A stretch of 64,000 nucleotides of DNA from Synechococcus sp. J7-Johnson (lineage in GTDB: Bacteria > Cyanobacteriota > Cyanobacteriia > PCC-6307 > Cyanobiaceae): assembly GCF_024345795.1 (NCBI RefSeq), contig NZ_JAGQBU010000009.1, forward strand, positions 1-64,000. Direction: 5' to 3'. The notes below the pieces were generated by a model, which saw nothing but the letters and a program-made list of their open reading frames with translations, did not search any database and had not been told where the DNA came from. This document shows, one piece after another, positions 1 through 8,611 of the stretch (positions are counted from its first letter, which is position 1; the number at the start of each line of letters is the position of its first letter). A program made the translations under genes and the position numbers.

Positions 1-143
1 AATGCCAGCAGGAGGGGCTCCCATCTCAAGCAGTCTCTGCCTGAGATGCAAACGGGAATCATCTCGCCGTCAAGGGTTCAGCAGAGACGAAGTTCGCCGC
101 GTGCTGTCCCGACCCCTGAACGCTTACTCTCAGCCAGCTCCAG

Positions 144-329
144 AATGCGGCGAAGGCTACGGGCCTGAAAGACCAGCGGATCAACATCCGCCTCTCCAGC
201 GTTGACCTCCAGGCCATCCGCACCCGCGCCCTGCAGGAAGGCATCCCTTATCAAACCCTGATCAGCAGCGTGCTGCACAAGTACGTGAGCGGCACGTTGC
301 AGGATCGAACAGGCGTGCCGCGAGATTGA
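144..329 (+). pseudogene. Remnant of a CopG/BrnA-type antitoxin
   Basis: The reading frame from 144 to the stop at 327-329 gives about 61 residues that look like the C-terminal two thirds of a CopG-family antitoxin: a KDQRINIRLS strand for DNA binding, then a helix-turn-helix with RALQEGIPYQTLISSVLHKY. There is a stop (TGA) at 117-119 in this frame and no ATG, GTG or TTG before the conserved part, so the N-terminus is missing or frameshifted. No toxin frame is visible beside it. It resembles antitoxins of BrnT/BrnA-like pairs; that assignment comes from motif memory. Most likely a decayed gene. Confidence 0.5.
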
Positions 330-423
330 GCTGGAGGGTCCGTCGGACGATGCCGCGACCATCAAACGATGCCATCGCTACACTGGGTTAGCACAGCTAA
401 CCTCGAACCAGCACGGTTGGGTT

Positions 424-594
424 ATGTCCGCGCATAAACGCCAGCTTCAAGACCTCGAAAGCCGGTTCCCGCTGCCCTCCCGAGAGGCTTTTGCTGCCGC
501 CCTTTCTGAGGTTCACGCCAGACCCAATGGCAACCATTGCAAAAATTGCACAGATTCGTTCGTGGGGGGGGCGGCTGTACTTGCAGAGCAGTGA
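424..594 (+). CDS. Possible small ORF, unknown
   Basis: An ATG at 424 opens a 56-residue frame ending at the TGA at 592-594, beginning MSAHKRQLQDLESRFPLPSR. It contains two cysteines in the sequence CKNCTD near residue 40 but no family I recognise. There is no clear ribosome binding site and its 3' part crosses a run of seven G. It sits between the antitoxin remnant and the HicA gene, in a stretch that otherwise holds nothing. It may be chance. Confidence 0.12.
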   Translation: MSAHKRQLQDLESRFPLPSREAFAAALSEVHARPNGNHCKNCTDSFVGGAAVLAEQ

Positions 595-606
595 CCGTGC
601 TGATAC

Positions 607-831
607 TTACCGCTTGCCGATGAAGTCCTCTGCCGTCATGCCGATGTCTTTGGCGATCTGACGCAGCAGTGGTGGCGAGATGTCACGGCTCTGATGGAAA
701 GGAACGGTGGTGCACCGGCCAAGGGCATCCCTGAACTGCTTGTGGGATCCTCTCTGTCTCACTTCCACGAAACCCATGGCCAGCAGGATCCTCACCACTT
801 CCGCTGGCTTCAGAACAGGTAGCTGACCCAA
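607..831 (-). CDS. hicA: HicA-type mRNA interferase toxin
   Basis: A 74-residue protein of the HicA (YcfA) family, a small double-stranded-RNA-binding-like fold that cleaves mRNA during stress and is held inactive by HicB. The diagnostic core is VRQRGSHKQFRD with the catalytic histidine in GSHKQF, followed by TTVPFH and a C-terminal helix RQIAKDIGMTAEDF. The length is normal. The start is a TTG at 831, chosen because the subfamily commonly begins QLPVLKP just after the initiator. It lies 4 bases downstream of hicB and is surely co-transcribed with it. Confidence 0.88.
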   Translation of the reverse strand: MGQLPVLKPAEVVRILLAMGFVEVRQRGSHKQFRDALGRCTTVPFHQSRDISPPLLRQIAKDIGMTAEDFIGKR

Positions 832-835
832 GTCC

Positions 836-1048
836 CTAACTCGCTACACAAATCTGCTGCAAGCTGACGAAATCAGCTTCGAGTTGGGGCTCGCCATCCT
901 CAAGCAGCATCTCAATCACCTCATGGAGATTGGCCTGCAATTCCTCAACGGTTTCTCCCTGGCTATGGGCCCCGGGGAATCCAGGTACATAGCCAACCAG
1001 CAGTCCCGTGCTGGGACAGCGCTCAATCACAGCCGAGAACGTACGCAC
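836..1048 (-). CDS. hicB: HicB-type antitoxin
   Basis: A 70-residue HicB-family antitoxin that neutralises the adjacent HicA. The partial RNase H-like fold shows as FSAVIERCPSTGLLVGYVPGFPGAHSQGETVEELQANLHEVIEMLLED, which is the typical HicB pattern. There is no C-terminal DNA-binding domain, so this short form may not repress its own promoter. It starts at a GTG (1048) and precedes hicA, the antitoxin-first order. The divergent hsdR gene starts 77 bases away. Confidence 0.85.
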   Translation of the reverse strand: MRTFSAVIERCPSTGLLVGYVPGFPGAHSQGETVEELQANLHEVIEMLLEDGEPQLEADFVSLQQICVAS

Positions 1049-1125
1049 GGGCTTGTTTCTGGGCGGTTTGGCCCCATTCTGGTGCAGATCTGGGCCCCAC
1101 GTTCGTTTCGGCGCCGACCGCCCCC

Positions 1126-4100
1126 ATGACCCTCAACGAAGCCCTCATCGAAGAGGCGGCCCTCGGCTGGTTCCAGGAGCTGGGCTATGCGGTGCGCCAT
1201 GGCCCTGATCTCGCCCCCGGTGAACCGGCGGCGGAACGGCAGTCGTTCGGCGATGTGGTGCTGGTGGGCCGGCTGCGCGAGGCCATCCGCCAGCTCAACC
1301 CGGCCATCCCCGAAGAGGCCCGTGAGGAGGCCCTGCGCAAGCTGCTGCGCCTGGCCACGCCTTCGTTGGTGCAGACGAACCGCGCCTTCCACCGCCTGTT
1401 GCGGGAGGGGATTCCAGTGGAATACCCCCGGGCCGATGGCAGCATCGCCGGCGACCATGTGCGGCTGGTGGATTTCGCTGATGCCAGCGCCAACGACTGG
1501 CTGGTGGTGAATCAGTTCAGCGTCAGCGACGGCCAGCACAACCGCCGTCCCGACCTGGTGGTGTTCCTCAACGGCCTGGCCCTGGGCCTGATCGAGCTCA
1601 AGAACGCCGCTGCTGAAGGCGCCACCATCTGGAGCGCCTACGCCCAGCTGCAAACCTACAAAGCCGAGATTCCCTCGCTCCTTCAATACAACGCCGCCCT
1701 GGTGGTGAGCCGATGGGCTGCAGGCGCGCATCGGCTCACTCACGGCCAACCAGGAGTGGTTCAAGGTATGGCGCAGCATCGAGGGCGAAGCCGATGCCCC
1801 CGCCACGGCCCTGGAGCTGGAAAAGCTCATCCGTGGTGTGTTCGAGCCCCAGCGCTTCCTCGATCTGCTGCAGCACTTCATCGTCTTCGAGGAAGACCCG
1901 GATTCGGGTGCCCTGCACAAGATCATCGCTGGCTATCACCAGTTCCATGCCGTGAATGCGGTGGTGCAGGAAACCGTGCGCGCCAGCGGCCTGGGCCAGG
2001 CAGCCCGCAGCCAGGGCGGCCAGCCCGGCGACCGCCGCGCCGGCGTGGTGTGGCACACCCAGGGCAGCGGCAAGAGTTTCACCATGCTCTTCTTTGCCGC
2101 CCGCATCATCCGCACGGCCGCGATGGCCAACCCCACCCTGGTGGTGCTCACCGATCGCAACGATCTCGACGACCAACTCTTCGGCCAGTTTCAGCGCTGC
2201 GCTGACCTCCTCGGCCAGACGCCCATTCAGGCCGCCAGTCGCGACCAGCTGCGCGAACTTCTCAACCGCGCCAGTGGCGGCGTGGTGTTCACCACCATCC
2301 AGAAGTTCATGCCCGAAAAGGGTGAGCCGATGCCTGAGCTGAGCGCCCGGCAGAACATCGTGGTGATCGCCGATGAAGCCCACCGCAGCCAGTACGGCTT
2401 CGGCGCCAAGGTGAACCAGCAAACCGGTGAGATGTCGTACGGCTTCGCCAGCAACCTGCGCGACGCCCTCCCCAACGCCTCCTTCATCGGCTTCACCGGC
2501 ACGCCGATCGAGCAGACCGACGCCAACACCCGCGCCGTGTTCGGCGATTACATCTCCATCTACGACATCCAGCGCGCCGTGGCCGACAAGGCCACCGTGC
2601 CGATCTACTACGAGAGTCGCATCTCCAAGCTCTCCCTCAATGCCTCAGCGCTGCCCAGGATCGATGCGGAGTTCGAGGAGATCACCGAGGGCGAGGAGCT
2701 GACCCAGAAGGAAAAGCTGAAAACAAAGTGGGCCGCCCTCGAAGCGTTGGTGGGTGATCCCAAGCGCCTCGCCCTGGTGGCCGCCGACCTGGTGGCGCAC
2801 ATCGAAAAACGCCTGGAGGCGATGGACGGTAAGGCGATGGTGGTGTGCATGAGCCGCCGCATCTGTGTGGATCTCTACAACGCCCTGATCCGGCTGAGGC
2901 CCGCGTGGGCCACTGACACCCTCAAGGTGGTGATGACGGGAAGTGCCGATGACGGCCCCGACTGGCAGCCCCACATCCGCAGCAAGGAAGCGCGCCGCCA
3001 GCTGGCCAACCGCTTCAAGGACGCCGCCGACCCCTTCAAGATCGTGATCGTGCGCGACATGTGGCTCACCGGCTTCGATGCGCCTTGCCTGCACACCATG
3101 TATGCCGACAAGCCGATGCAGGGGCACGGCCTGATGCAGGCAATCGCCCGCGTCAACCGGGTGTTCCGCGACAAGCCGGGCGGCCTGGTGGTGGACTATC
3201 TCGGCCTCGCCGACCAGCTCAAGCGGGCTCTTGCCACCTACACCCAAAGCGGCGGCCGGGGCGACCCCACCTTCGACACCGCCCAGGCCATCGCCGTGAT
3301 GCTCGAAAAGCACGGCATCGCCTCGGATCTCCTGCATGGTTTCGACTGGTCGGCCTGGAGCAGCGGCACCCCCAGCCAGCGCCTGCAGCTGCTTCCCGCC
3401 GGTCAGGACTTCATCCTCCAGCAGGAGAACGGCAAGCAACGCTGGCTGCAGCTGGTGGCCGAGCTCTCCCGTGCCTTCGCCCTCTGCGCCGCCAGCGAAG
3501 AGGCCACCGCGATCCTCGACGACGTGAGTTTCTTCCAGGCCCTGCAGGCCGCCCTCTCCAAACAGAGCAGCTCCACCAGCCGGTCGCCCGAGCAGATCGA
3601 CGCCGCCATCCGCCAGCTGGTGAGCAAGGCGATCACCACCGAAGGTCAGGTGATCGATGTGTTCACCGCCGCCGGCCTGCCGAGGCCCGACATCTCGATC
3701 CTCAGTGATCAGTTCCTCGCCGAGGTGCGGGGCCTCAAGCACAGGAACGTGGCCGCCGAGCTGCTGGAGAAGCTGCTCAAAGACGAACTGAAAGTGCGCT
3801 CCAAGCACAACCTGGTGCAGAGCCAGGTGTTCTCCGAGAAGCTCAAGAAAGCCCTCAACGCCTACCACAACCGCGCCATCACCACGGCCGAGGTGATCGA
3901 GGAGCTGATCACCCTCGCCAAGGAACTCGATGCCGCCACCAAGCGCGGCGAATCCCTCGGCCTCACCGACGACGAAGTCGCCTTCTACGATGCCCTCGCC
4001 GCCAACGACAGCGCGGTACGGGCTATGGGTGACGCCAAGCTCAAAGTGATCGCCGCCGAACTGATCACCCAGGTCAAGAAGAGCGTGACGATCGACTGGA

Positions 4101-4243
4101 CCCTGCGCGAAGGCGCCCGCGCCAAGATCCGCGTGATGGTGAAACGCATCCTCAACAAATACGGCTACCCCCCCGATCTGCAGGAGGAGGCGGTGAAGAC
4201 CGTGCTGGCCCAGGCGGAGTTGCTCTGTGTCGCCTGGGTGTGA
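1126..4243 (+). pseudogene. hsdR: Type I restriction enzyme R subunit (HsdR), split by a frameshift
   Basis: Type I restriction motor and nuclease subunit; translated across the break it would be about 1038 residues, a normal HsdR length. Residues 1-195 (from the ATG at 1126) contain the nuclease core RPDLVVF...GLIELKN, a PD-ExK site. One extra base at about 1711 then shifts the frame; the second part runs from 1712 to the TGA at 4241-4243. It holds Walker A (TQGSGKS, about residue 310), the DEAH box ([11 protein letters not shown], about 415), helicase motifs such as GFTGTPIE and a long C-terminal helical region. HsdR acts with HsdM and HsdS, and neither gene is in the window. The protein is therefore probably non-functional here, unless the extra base is a sequencing error. 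Confidence 0.88.
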
Positions 4244-4298
4244 CGACCTCGCAACGCGATCCAGGGCGAGGATCGCTCCGCCCGATTAAAATGGGCGC

Positions 4299-5120
4299 AT
4301 GAGCAAGAAGCAAAGCCCATCGCCCATAGAGACGATCGAGGAGATGCAGAACGATCTTCCCTACGACGAACCGATCGATAAGAAGGACTACAAGCAAGAC
4401 CTCAGATCGCTCCAGATCGAACTGCTCAAGGCGCAGCGCCACATCAAGGCTATCGGAAAGCGAGTGGTCATCCTGTTCGAAGGTCGCGATGCGGCGGGCA
4501 AGGGTGGATCGATCAAGCGCTTCCGCCAACACCTGAACCCTCGCGGTAGTGAACATGTCGCGCTGGCGAAACCCAACGATGCCGAAGTGACCCAGTGGTT
4601 CTTCCAGCGCTACGTCCCGCACCTGCCATCGGCCGGAGAAATCACGATGTTCGACAGGTCGTGGTACAACCGGGCCGGTGTCGAGAAGGTGATGGGCTTC
4701 TGCACACCGCAGGAGCATGCCCTGTTCCTCCGCCAGGTTCCCGCCTTCGAACAGTCACTCGTCAGCAGTGGAATCATGGTCTTCAAGATGTGGTTCACCG
4801 TGTCGCAGGGCCGACAGAAGCTGCGCTTCGACGACCGGCGCGAGGATCCGCTCAAGCAGTGGAAGTTGTCTCCGATCGATGAGGTGAGCGTGGCGAAGTA
4901 CGACGAGTACACCGATGCTCGCAACGAAATGCTGCTAGCCACCGACACCCTCGTGGCGCCATGGACGATCATCAACTCGAACGAGAAGAGGCGGGCCCGT
5001 CTCGGCGCCATCCGCAGCGTCCTCCACGCCCTGGACTACGAGCACAAGGACCACGACATCGTCGGTGAGCCCGATCCACGGGTGGTGCGTACGGCACATT
5101 CGGTGTTCATCGACAACTGA
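4299..5120 (+). CDS. ppk2: Polyphosphate kinase 2 (PPK2)
   Basis: A 273-residue single-domain PPK2, which transfers phosphate between polyphosphate and nucleoside di- or monophosphates in the cytoplasm. Seen are the Walker A loop EGRDAAGKGG (about residue 62-71), the lid motif and Walker B FDRSWYNRAGVE, and the conserved C-terminal KWKLSPID-like segment (QWKLSPIDEVSVAKYDEYT). The ATG at 4299 is 55 bases after the broken hsdR. The gene is convergent with the minus-strand cassette downstream. Its codon choice (many TCG and AGG codons) looks slightly different from the flanking housekeeping genes, which could mean acquisition, but I have not counted it. Substrate class cannot be decided from sequence reading. 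Confidence 0.93.
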   Translation: MSKKQSPSPIETIEEMQNDLPYDEPIDKKDYKQDLRSLQIELLKAQRHIKAIGKRVVILFEGRDAAGKGGSIKRFRQHLNPRGSEHVALAKPNDAEVTQWFFQRYVPHLPSAGEITMFDRSWYNRAGVEKVMGFCTPQEHALFLRQVPAFEQSLVSSGIMVFKMWFTVSQGRQKLRFDDRREDPLKQWKLSPIDEVSVAKYDEYTDARNEMLLATDTLVAPWTIINSNEKRRARLGAIRSVLHALDYEHKDHDIVGEPDPRVVRTAHSVFIDN

Positions 5121-5164
5121 GCTGGTCGCCTTCAGATCGTTGGTGGTTCAACCCCAGCCAGCGT

Positions 5165-5704
5165 TCATCCAGCGCTTCCTGCCCGGCGAGCTGGCGTGAT
5201 CAGGCCAAGCGTGCGCTCACAGCGCCGCAGACCCTCGGCGCAGTCGCCCCGCATCAGCAATCCCGAGCCGCCCCAGAGCAGCCGCTGCGGCAGATCAAGG
5301 ACTCCCGCGCCCAGCTCCCGCATCGGCTCGAAGCCCAATCGGCGGAAATAACGCACCAGGCGGCGGTGCTGGTGCTCGTCGTCGCGGATGGCCAGCAGCG
5401 TGGCGCGGCGGCAGGGGGTGTGCTCGAGCGCCCAGGCGAAGGTGGCTGCCCAGATCAAGGGACCAACCAGGGCAGCGGCCGGCTCGCCGCGCGGAACCTG
5501 GATGCGCAGGGTGTCGAGATGAAGGCCGCCGGCGGTGGGAATCGCCCACCCCTTGAGGTCCCCCAGCAGCTGGGGGCCGCCCTCGGGGCCAGGGCGGGCC
5601 ACCCCCACCCGCAGCCCCCGCAGCGCAGCGGGCCCGCTCACCTGCAGGCGCAGCAGCAATCCCCGCGACGCTCCCCACCCCTCCAACTCCGCCAGATGGC
5701 TCAT
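5165..5704 (-). CDS. GNAT-like acetyltransferase, putative
   Basis: A 179-residue protein whose C-terminal half resembles an N-acetyltransferase fold: a helix followed by RATLLAIRDDEHQHRRLVRYFRRLGFEPMREL, reminiscent of the acetyl-CoA-binding region and the terminal strand of GNAT enzymes. The usual RxxGxG/A loop is not obvious, so catalytic activity is uncertain. Its ATG overlaps the stop of the upstream GST-DUF952 gene (ATGA at 5701-5704), so the two are translationally coupled. It is the last gene of the minus-strand cassette and runs convergently toward ppk2. It could instead be a cyanobacterium-specific protein that only borrows the fold. Confidence 0.5.
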   Translation of the reverse strand: MSHLAELEGWGASRGLLLRLQVSGPAALRGLRVGVARPGPEGGPQLLGDLKGWAIPTAGGLHLDTLRIQVPRGEPAAALVGPLIWAATFAWALEHTPCRRATLLAIRDDEHQHRRLVRYFRRLGFEPMRELGAGVLDLPQRLLWGGSGLLMRGDCAEGLRRCERTLGLITPARRAGSAG

Positions 5705-6693
5705 GCGGGGAACGGCTCCCAGGCCAGCACCGCCGCCAGCGGCAGGGGGCCCTGGATGTGGGGGAAGAGCTCGCCGCTGCCGGGGGCCGGCTCCTCCACC
5801 ACAGCGATGTCAGCCGCCGCCAGGCGCCTGGGATCGATCGTGAGCAGCAGCACATCGGCCGCATCGGCGTAGAAGCGCTGGTGGGTGGCCTCGAGCTGAT
5901 GGCAGTGGCTGGCGTGGATGAAACCCACCTCCTCCAGGCTCAGGCCGCGGCTGGAGCGGCGGTAGACCCCCTCGCTCCTGGCGGCGCGCCATTCCGGGGC
6001 CAGGGCCAGGTGATAGAGCCAGCGCGGGGAGCGCCAGGCTGCTCGCGATGCCCAGGGCGCGGCCATCACCTCCGCCAGCTCCGGGCTGGTCAGGAACCGC
6101 CCCAGCCACGCCTGCACCGCCATGAAGCCCTCGGCGCTGTCGAACCCTGGCGGATCCGCCAGCCGGAACTGGCGCACAAACGGCAACAGGGCCAGATCCG
6201 CCAGGGAGGGCCGGTCACCCAGCTGGGGCCACCGGGCATTCCATTCGCGCAGGATCGTTAGGGCCGCTGCCCGATGCTCCTCTGGGTCGGCGCCAGGGTT
6301 GCGGCCGGCGTACTTGAAGCGGTCGAGGTGGTGCTTGAAGGGGCCGTCGTTACTGGCGATCAACGCCTCGATCAACGCCCGTTGGGCGGCGTGGCCAGGC
6401 GTGTCGGCCTGCCGCAGCAGATCGCCGGGGTCGTGGCGCTCCAGGGCCCAGCGCATCACCGCCAGGCTCTGATCAATCACGCGGCTCTCCTGCATCCCCT
6501 CACACGGCAGCATGAGCACCGGCACTGTGCCCTTCGCGGAGGCCTCCAGCAGTTCGGGTGGCTTTGCCTTGAGGTTCACCTCCCGCAGCTCCAGATCACG
6601 GCCGGGCTCCAGACCCGCTGCCGCCAGGGCTAGCCGGGCCCGGATCGCGTAGGGGCAGCGGCGGAAGCTGTAGAGGATCGGCCGATCCGCCAT
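5701..6693 (-). CDS. Glutathione S-transferase fused to a DUF952 domain
   Basis: A 330-residue two-domain protein. Residues 1-about 210 are a GST: a thioredoxin-like N-domain beginning PILYSFRRCPYAIRARLAL, with the cysteine of RRCPYA at the position used by omega/beta-type GSTs, then KGTVPVL and an all-helical C-domain. Residues about 220-330 match DUF952 (WLYHLALAPEWRAA...GFIHASHCHQLEATHQRFY...LLLTIDPRRL...FPHIQGPLPLAAVL), a small fold of unknown function. The ATG at 6693 is preferred over the upstream GTG (6699). It overlaps the GNAT-like gene by 4 bases and follows the monooxygenase-like gene by 6. Redox or thiol-transfer chemistry on an unknown substrate is likely. Confidence 0.85.
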   Translation of the reverse strand: MADRPILYSFRRCPYAIRARLALAAAGLEPGRDLELREVNLKAKPPELLEASAKGTVPVLMLPCEGMQESRVIDQSLAVMRWALERHDPGDLLRQADTPGHAAQRALIEALIASNDGPFKHHLDRFKYAGRNPGADPEEHRAAALTILREWNARWPQLGDRPSLADLALLPFVRQFRLADPPGFDSAEGFMAVQAWLGRFLTSPELAEVMAAPWASRAAWRSPRWLYHLALAPEWRAARSEGVYRRSSRGLSLEEVGFIHASHCHQLEATHQRFYADAADVLLLTIDPRRLAAADIAVVEEPAPGSGELFPHIQGPLPLAAVLAWEPFPA

Positions 6694-6699
6694 GGGCAC

Positions 6700-6942
6700 C
6701 TACAGCACCCCCCGCTCGCGGATCGCCACCAGCTCCTCGGACTCGAAGAAGTCGCGGGCCCGCTCCAGCGAACTCCAGGCCGAGAAATGCACCACCGTGT
6801 TTGCGGAGCCATCGAACCGCAGCAGCTGGTAGCTGATCTTCTCGGCAGCCTTGCGCATCCCCGCCGCCTGATCGAACACCTCTTTCCAGGCTCCGTAGTC
6901 GGCCACGGCATGGATGATCAGCACATGGGGCACAGACCACAT
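6700..6942 (-). CDS. Antibiotic-biosynthesis-monooxygenase-like small protein
   Basis: An 80-residue protein that looks like a dimeric alpha+beta barrel (ABM superfamily): VPHVLIIHAVADYGAWKEVFDQAAGMRKAAE, then strands SYQLLRF, TVVHFSAWSSLERARDFFES. Such proteins may be cofactor-free oxygenases or simple ligand binders, and no catalytic residue can be assigned. The ATG at 6942 shares its first base with the stop of the cupin-fusion gene (TGATG), so it is translated by re-initiation. A longer frame exists upstream, but it lies inside the cupin gene and is rejected. Confidence 0.6.
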   Translation of the reverse strand: MWSVPHVLIIHAVADYGAWKEVFDQAAGMRKAAEKISYQLLRFDGSANTVVHFSAWSSLERARDFFESEELVAIRERGVL

Positions 6943-7829
6943 CACCAGGGCGTTCCATCCTTGCGGCTGAAGCGCCAGCCGCCGTCGTGCCACCGGGCCT
7001 GCAGGTCGTCGTCTGGATACTCCACCTGATCGCCGGGGGTGCGATCGCCGATCTCCAGCAGCACCACATCCACCGCCGTGCGGTTGATCAGGTGGTGAGC
7101 GTTCCCATTCCCGGCAGCAAAGCCTGCCGCCAGGCCCGGCGCCAGTTCTCGCTCGCCGTCATCGGTGATCAAGGTCGGATGACCCTCGAGCACGTAGACG
7201 AATTCGTCCTGTTGGCTGTGGGCATGGCGCAGGGCGGTGCGGGCCCCGGGCTTCAAGCGGGTTTGGTTGACGCCGAAGTGGCGCAGACCGAAGGCCTCCC
7301 CCAGCCCACGCTTCTCCCGACCCTTCATCAGGGCAGCGAACGGGGCGGGGTAGGTGCTGGCCCGGGAGCGAGGCGGCCACCCGGCGGCCCAGAGGGCCTT
7401 GGCGCCCTGGTCGGGCTCCAGCCAGTTGCGGCGCGCCTCAATCGACTCCAGTCGTGCGCGGCTGTAGGCGGCCAGGGGCCAGTCGCGCTCCCCCAGGGGC
7501 GAGGCCAGCAGAGCGGCCAGCGAGTCTGTCAGGGGCCAGCCCGGGTGGCTGGCGATGTGGCCACTCACCCCCCGCAGGAAGTGGACGGTGAGGGTTTCGT
7601 GGTAGCCGGAGTGATCGGTGTTGGTGGTGCCTGTGGCGTCGTTGTAGGCGCGGATGCGGGAGCGCAGGTGTTCGAGAGCGGCATTGAACGGCCGCTGGTC
7701 CAAGGTTGAGAGGGCCACGGCCAGATGGGCTTCGTGGGTCCAACGGGCTCGGGGCAGGGTGGCGGCTTCGAATGCCGTCACCAGCGCCTCGATCCCCTCT
7801 GCTGTGGTGGGTAACGCCTGCTCGCTCAT
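6942..7829 (-). CDS. Fusion of an uncharacterised domain with a C-terminal cupin
   Basis: A 295-residue protein of two parts. Residues 1-about 150 form a helical domain of unknown function with conserved-looking RWTHEAHLAVAL and NTDHSGYHETLTVHFL, rich in histidines. Residues about 160-295 are a cupin: RLKPGARTALRHAHSQQDEFVYVLEG has the histidines and glutamate of the metal site, then AGNGNAHHLINRT supplies the second cupin motif, and the tail ends in a YPDDDL element. Homologues of each half usually occur separately, as I recall. The gene starts at an ATG (7829), 11 bases after the methyltransferase gene, and is coupled to the next gene by TGATG. Confidence 0.7.
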   Translation of the reverse strand: MSEQALPTTAEGIEALVTAFEAATLPRARWTHEAHLAVALSTLDQRPFNAALEHLRSRIRAYNDATGTTNTDHSGYHETLTVHFLRGVSGHIASHPGWPLTDSLAALLASPLGERDWPLAAYSRARLESIEARRNWLEPDQGAKALWAAGWPPRSRASTYPAPFAALMKGREKRGLGEAFGLRHFGVNQTRLKPGARTALRHAHSQQDEFVYVLEGHPTLITDDGERELAPGLAAGFAAGNGNAHHLINRTAVDVVLLEIGDRTPGDQVEYPDDDLQARWHDGGWRFSRKDGTPW

Positions 7830-7840
7830 GGTTTGGCCTC

Positions 7841-8611
7841 CTACCGGCGGATGGCGCGAAAGCGCAGGCGCACATAATCCGCGCGCCAGCAGCCATCGGC
7901 TCCGAGCAACTGAGGCCGCAAGGCTTCCACCACCTCAGCCACCAAGGCCGGACGCTCCTCAGGGGGCAATGGCGCCAGGAATCCTTGGGCAAAGGTGGTG
8001 ATCCAGTCGCCTACATCGCCGGGCAGGGGCGTTGGGCGGGGAATCAGGCTGATCGATTCCACTCCAAAGCCCCCCGCCTCCAGCATTGCGCCGTAGTGCT
8101 CAGGGGTGGGGAAGAAGGTGTCGTGGGGTGCCCTCAGCCCCCTCGCATCCAAGGCCCGCTCAAGGGCGCCGTGGATCTCGGCCACGTTGCCGTGGCCTCC
8201 CATCTCGGCCACGAATCGCCCCCCCGGCACCAGGGCCCGGTGCACCCCGGCAATCACGCGTTCGGGCTGCAGCATCCAGTGCAGGGCGGCGTTGGAGAAG
8301 ACCGCCTCGAAGCCGGCCTCAAACTTCAACTCCTGGCCATTCAGCATCTGGGCTTCCAGCCCCCGGGCGCGCGCGCCCGCCACCATCGCGGCGCTGGCGT
8401 CGACGCCGATCACCCTCGCCCCCAGTGCCACCAGCTGCTCGGTTAGCGCCCCATCGCCGCAGCCGAGATCAAGTACGCGCTCGCCGGGCTGGGGATCAAG
8501 CAGTGCCAGCACTGGGGCTCCCAGATCCGAGACGAAGCGGGCTTTGGCCTCGTAGTTCTCAGGGTGCCACTGCTGCAGGGAGGGCTCGGCCATGGCGTCC
8601 AGTTGGCTCAT
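7841..8611 (-). CDS. SAM-dependent methyltransferase, trans-aconitate-methyltransferase-like
   Basis: A 256-residue class I methyltransferase. The SAM-binding motif is RVLDLGCGDGALTEQL (about residue 45), followed by the acidic post-strand VIGVDAS and the motif IV region FEAVFSNAALHWM, which is typical of the Tam/UbiE-like group. The C-terminal part (PRPTPLPGDVGDWITTF...) also matches that group. Substrate is unknown. The ATG at 8611 overlaps the trhO stop as TGATG; a GTG just upstream is less likely. It sits between trhO and the cupin fusion in the same transcription unit. Confidence 0.85.
   Translation of the reverse strand: MSQLDAMAEPSLQQWHPENYEAKARFVSDLGAPVLALLDPQPGERVLDLGCGDGALTEQLVALGARVIGVDASAAMVAGARARGLEAQMLNGQELKFEAGFEAVFSNAALHWMLQPERVIAGVHRALVPGGRFVAEMGGHGNVAEIHGALERALDARGLRAPHDTFFPTPEHYGAMLEAGGFGVESISLIPRPTPLPGDVGDWITTFAQGFLAPLPPEERPALVAEVVEALRPQLLGADGCWRADYVRLRFRAIRR

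Noticed and set aside
1027-1926. 299-codon frame antisense to the hsdR 5' part
   Set aside because: Shadow of the HsdR frame; no family features.
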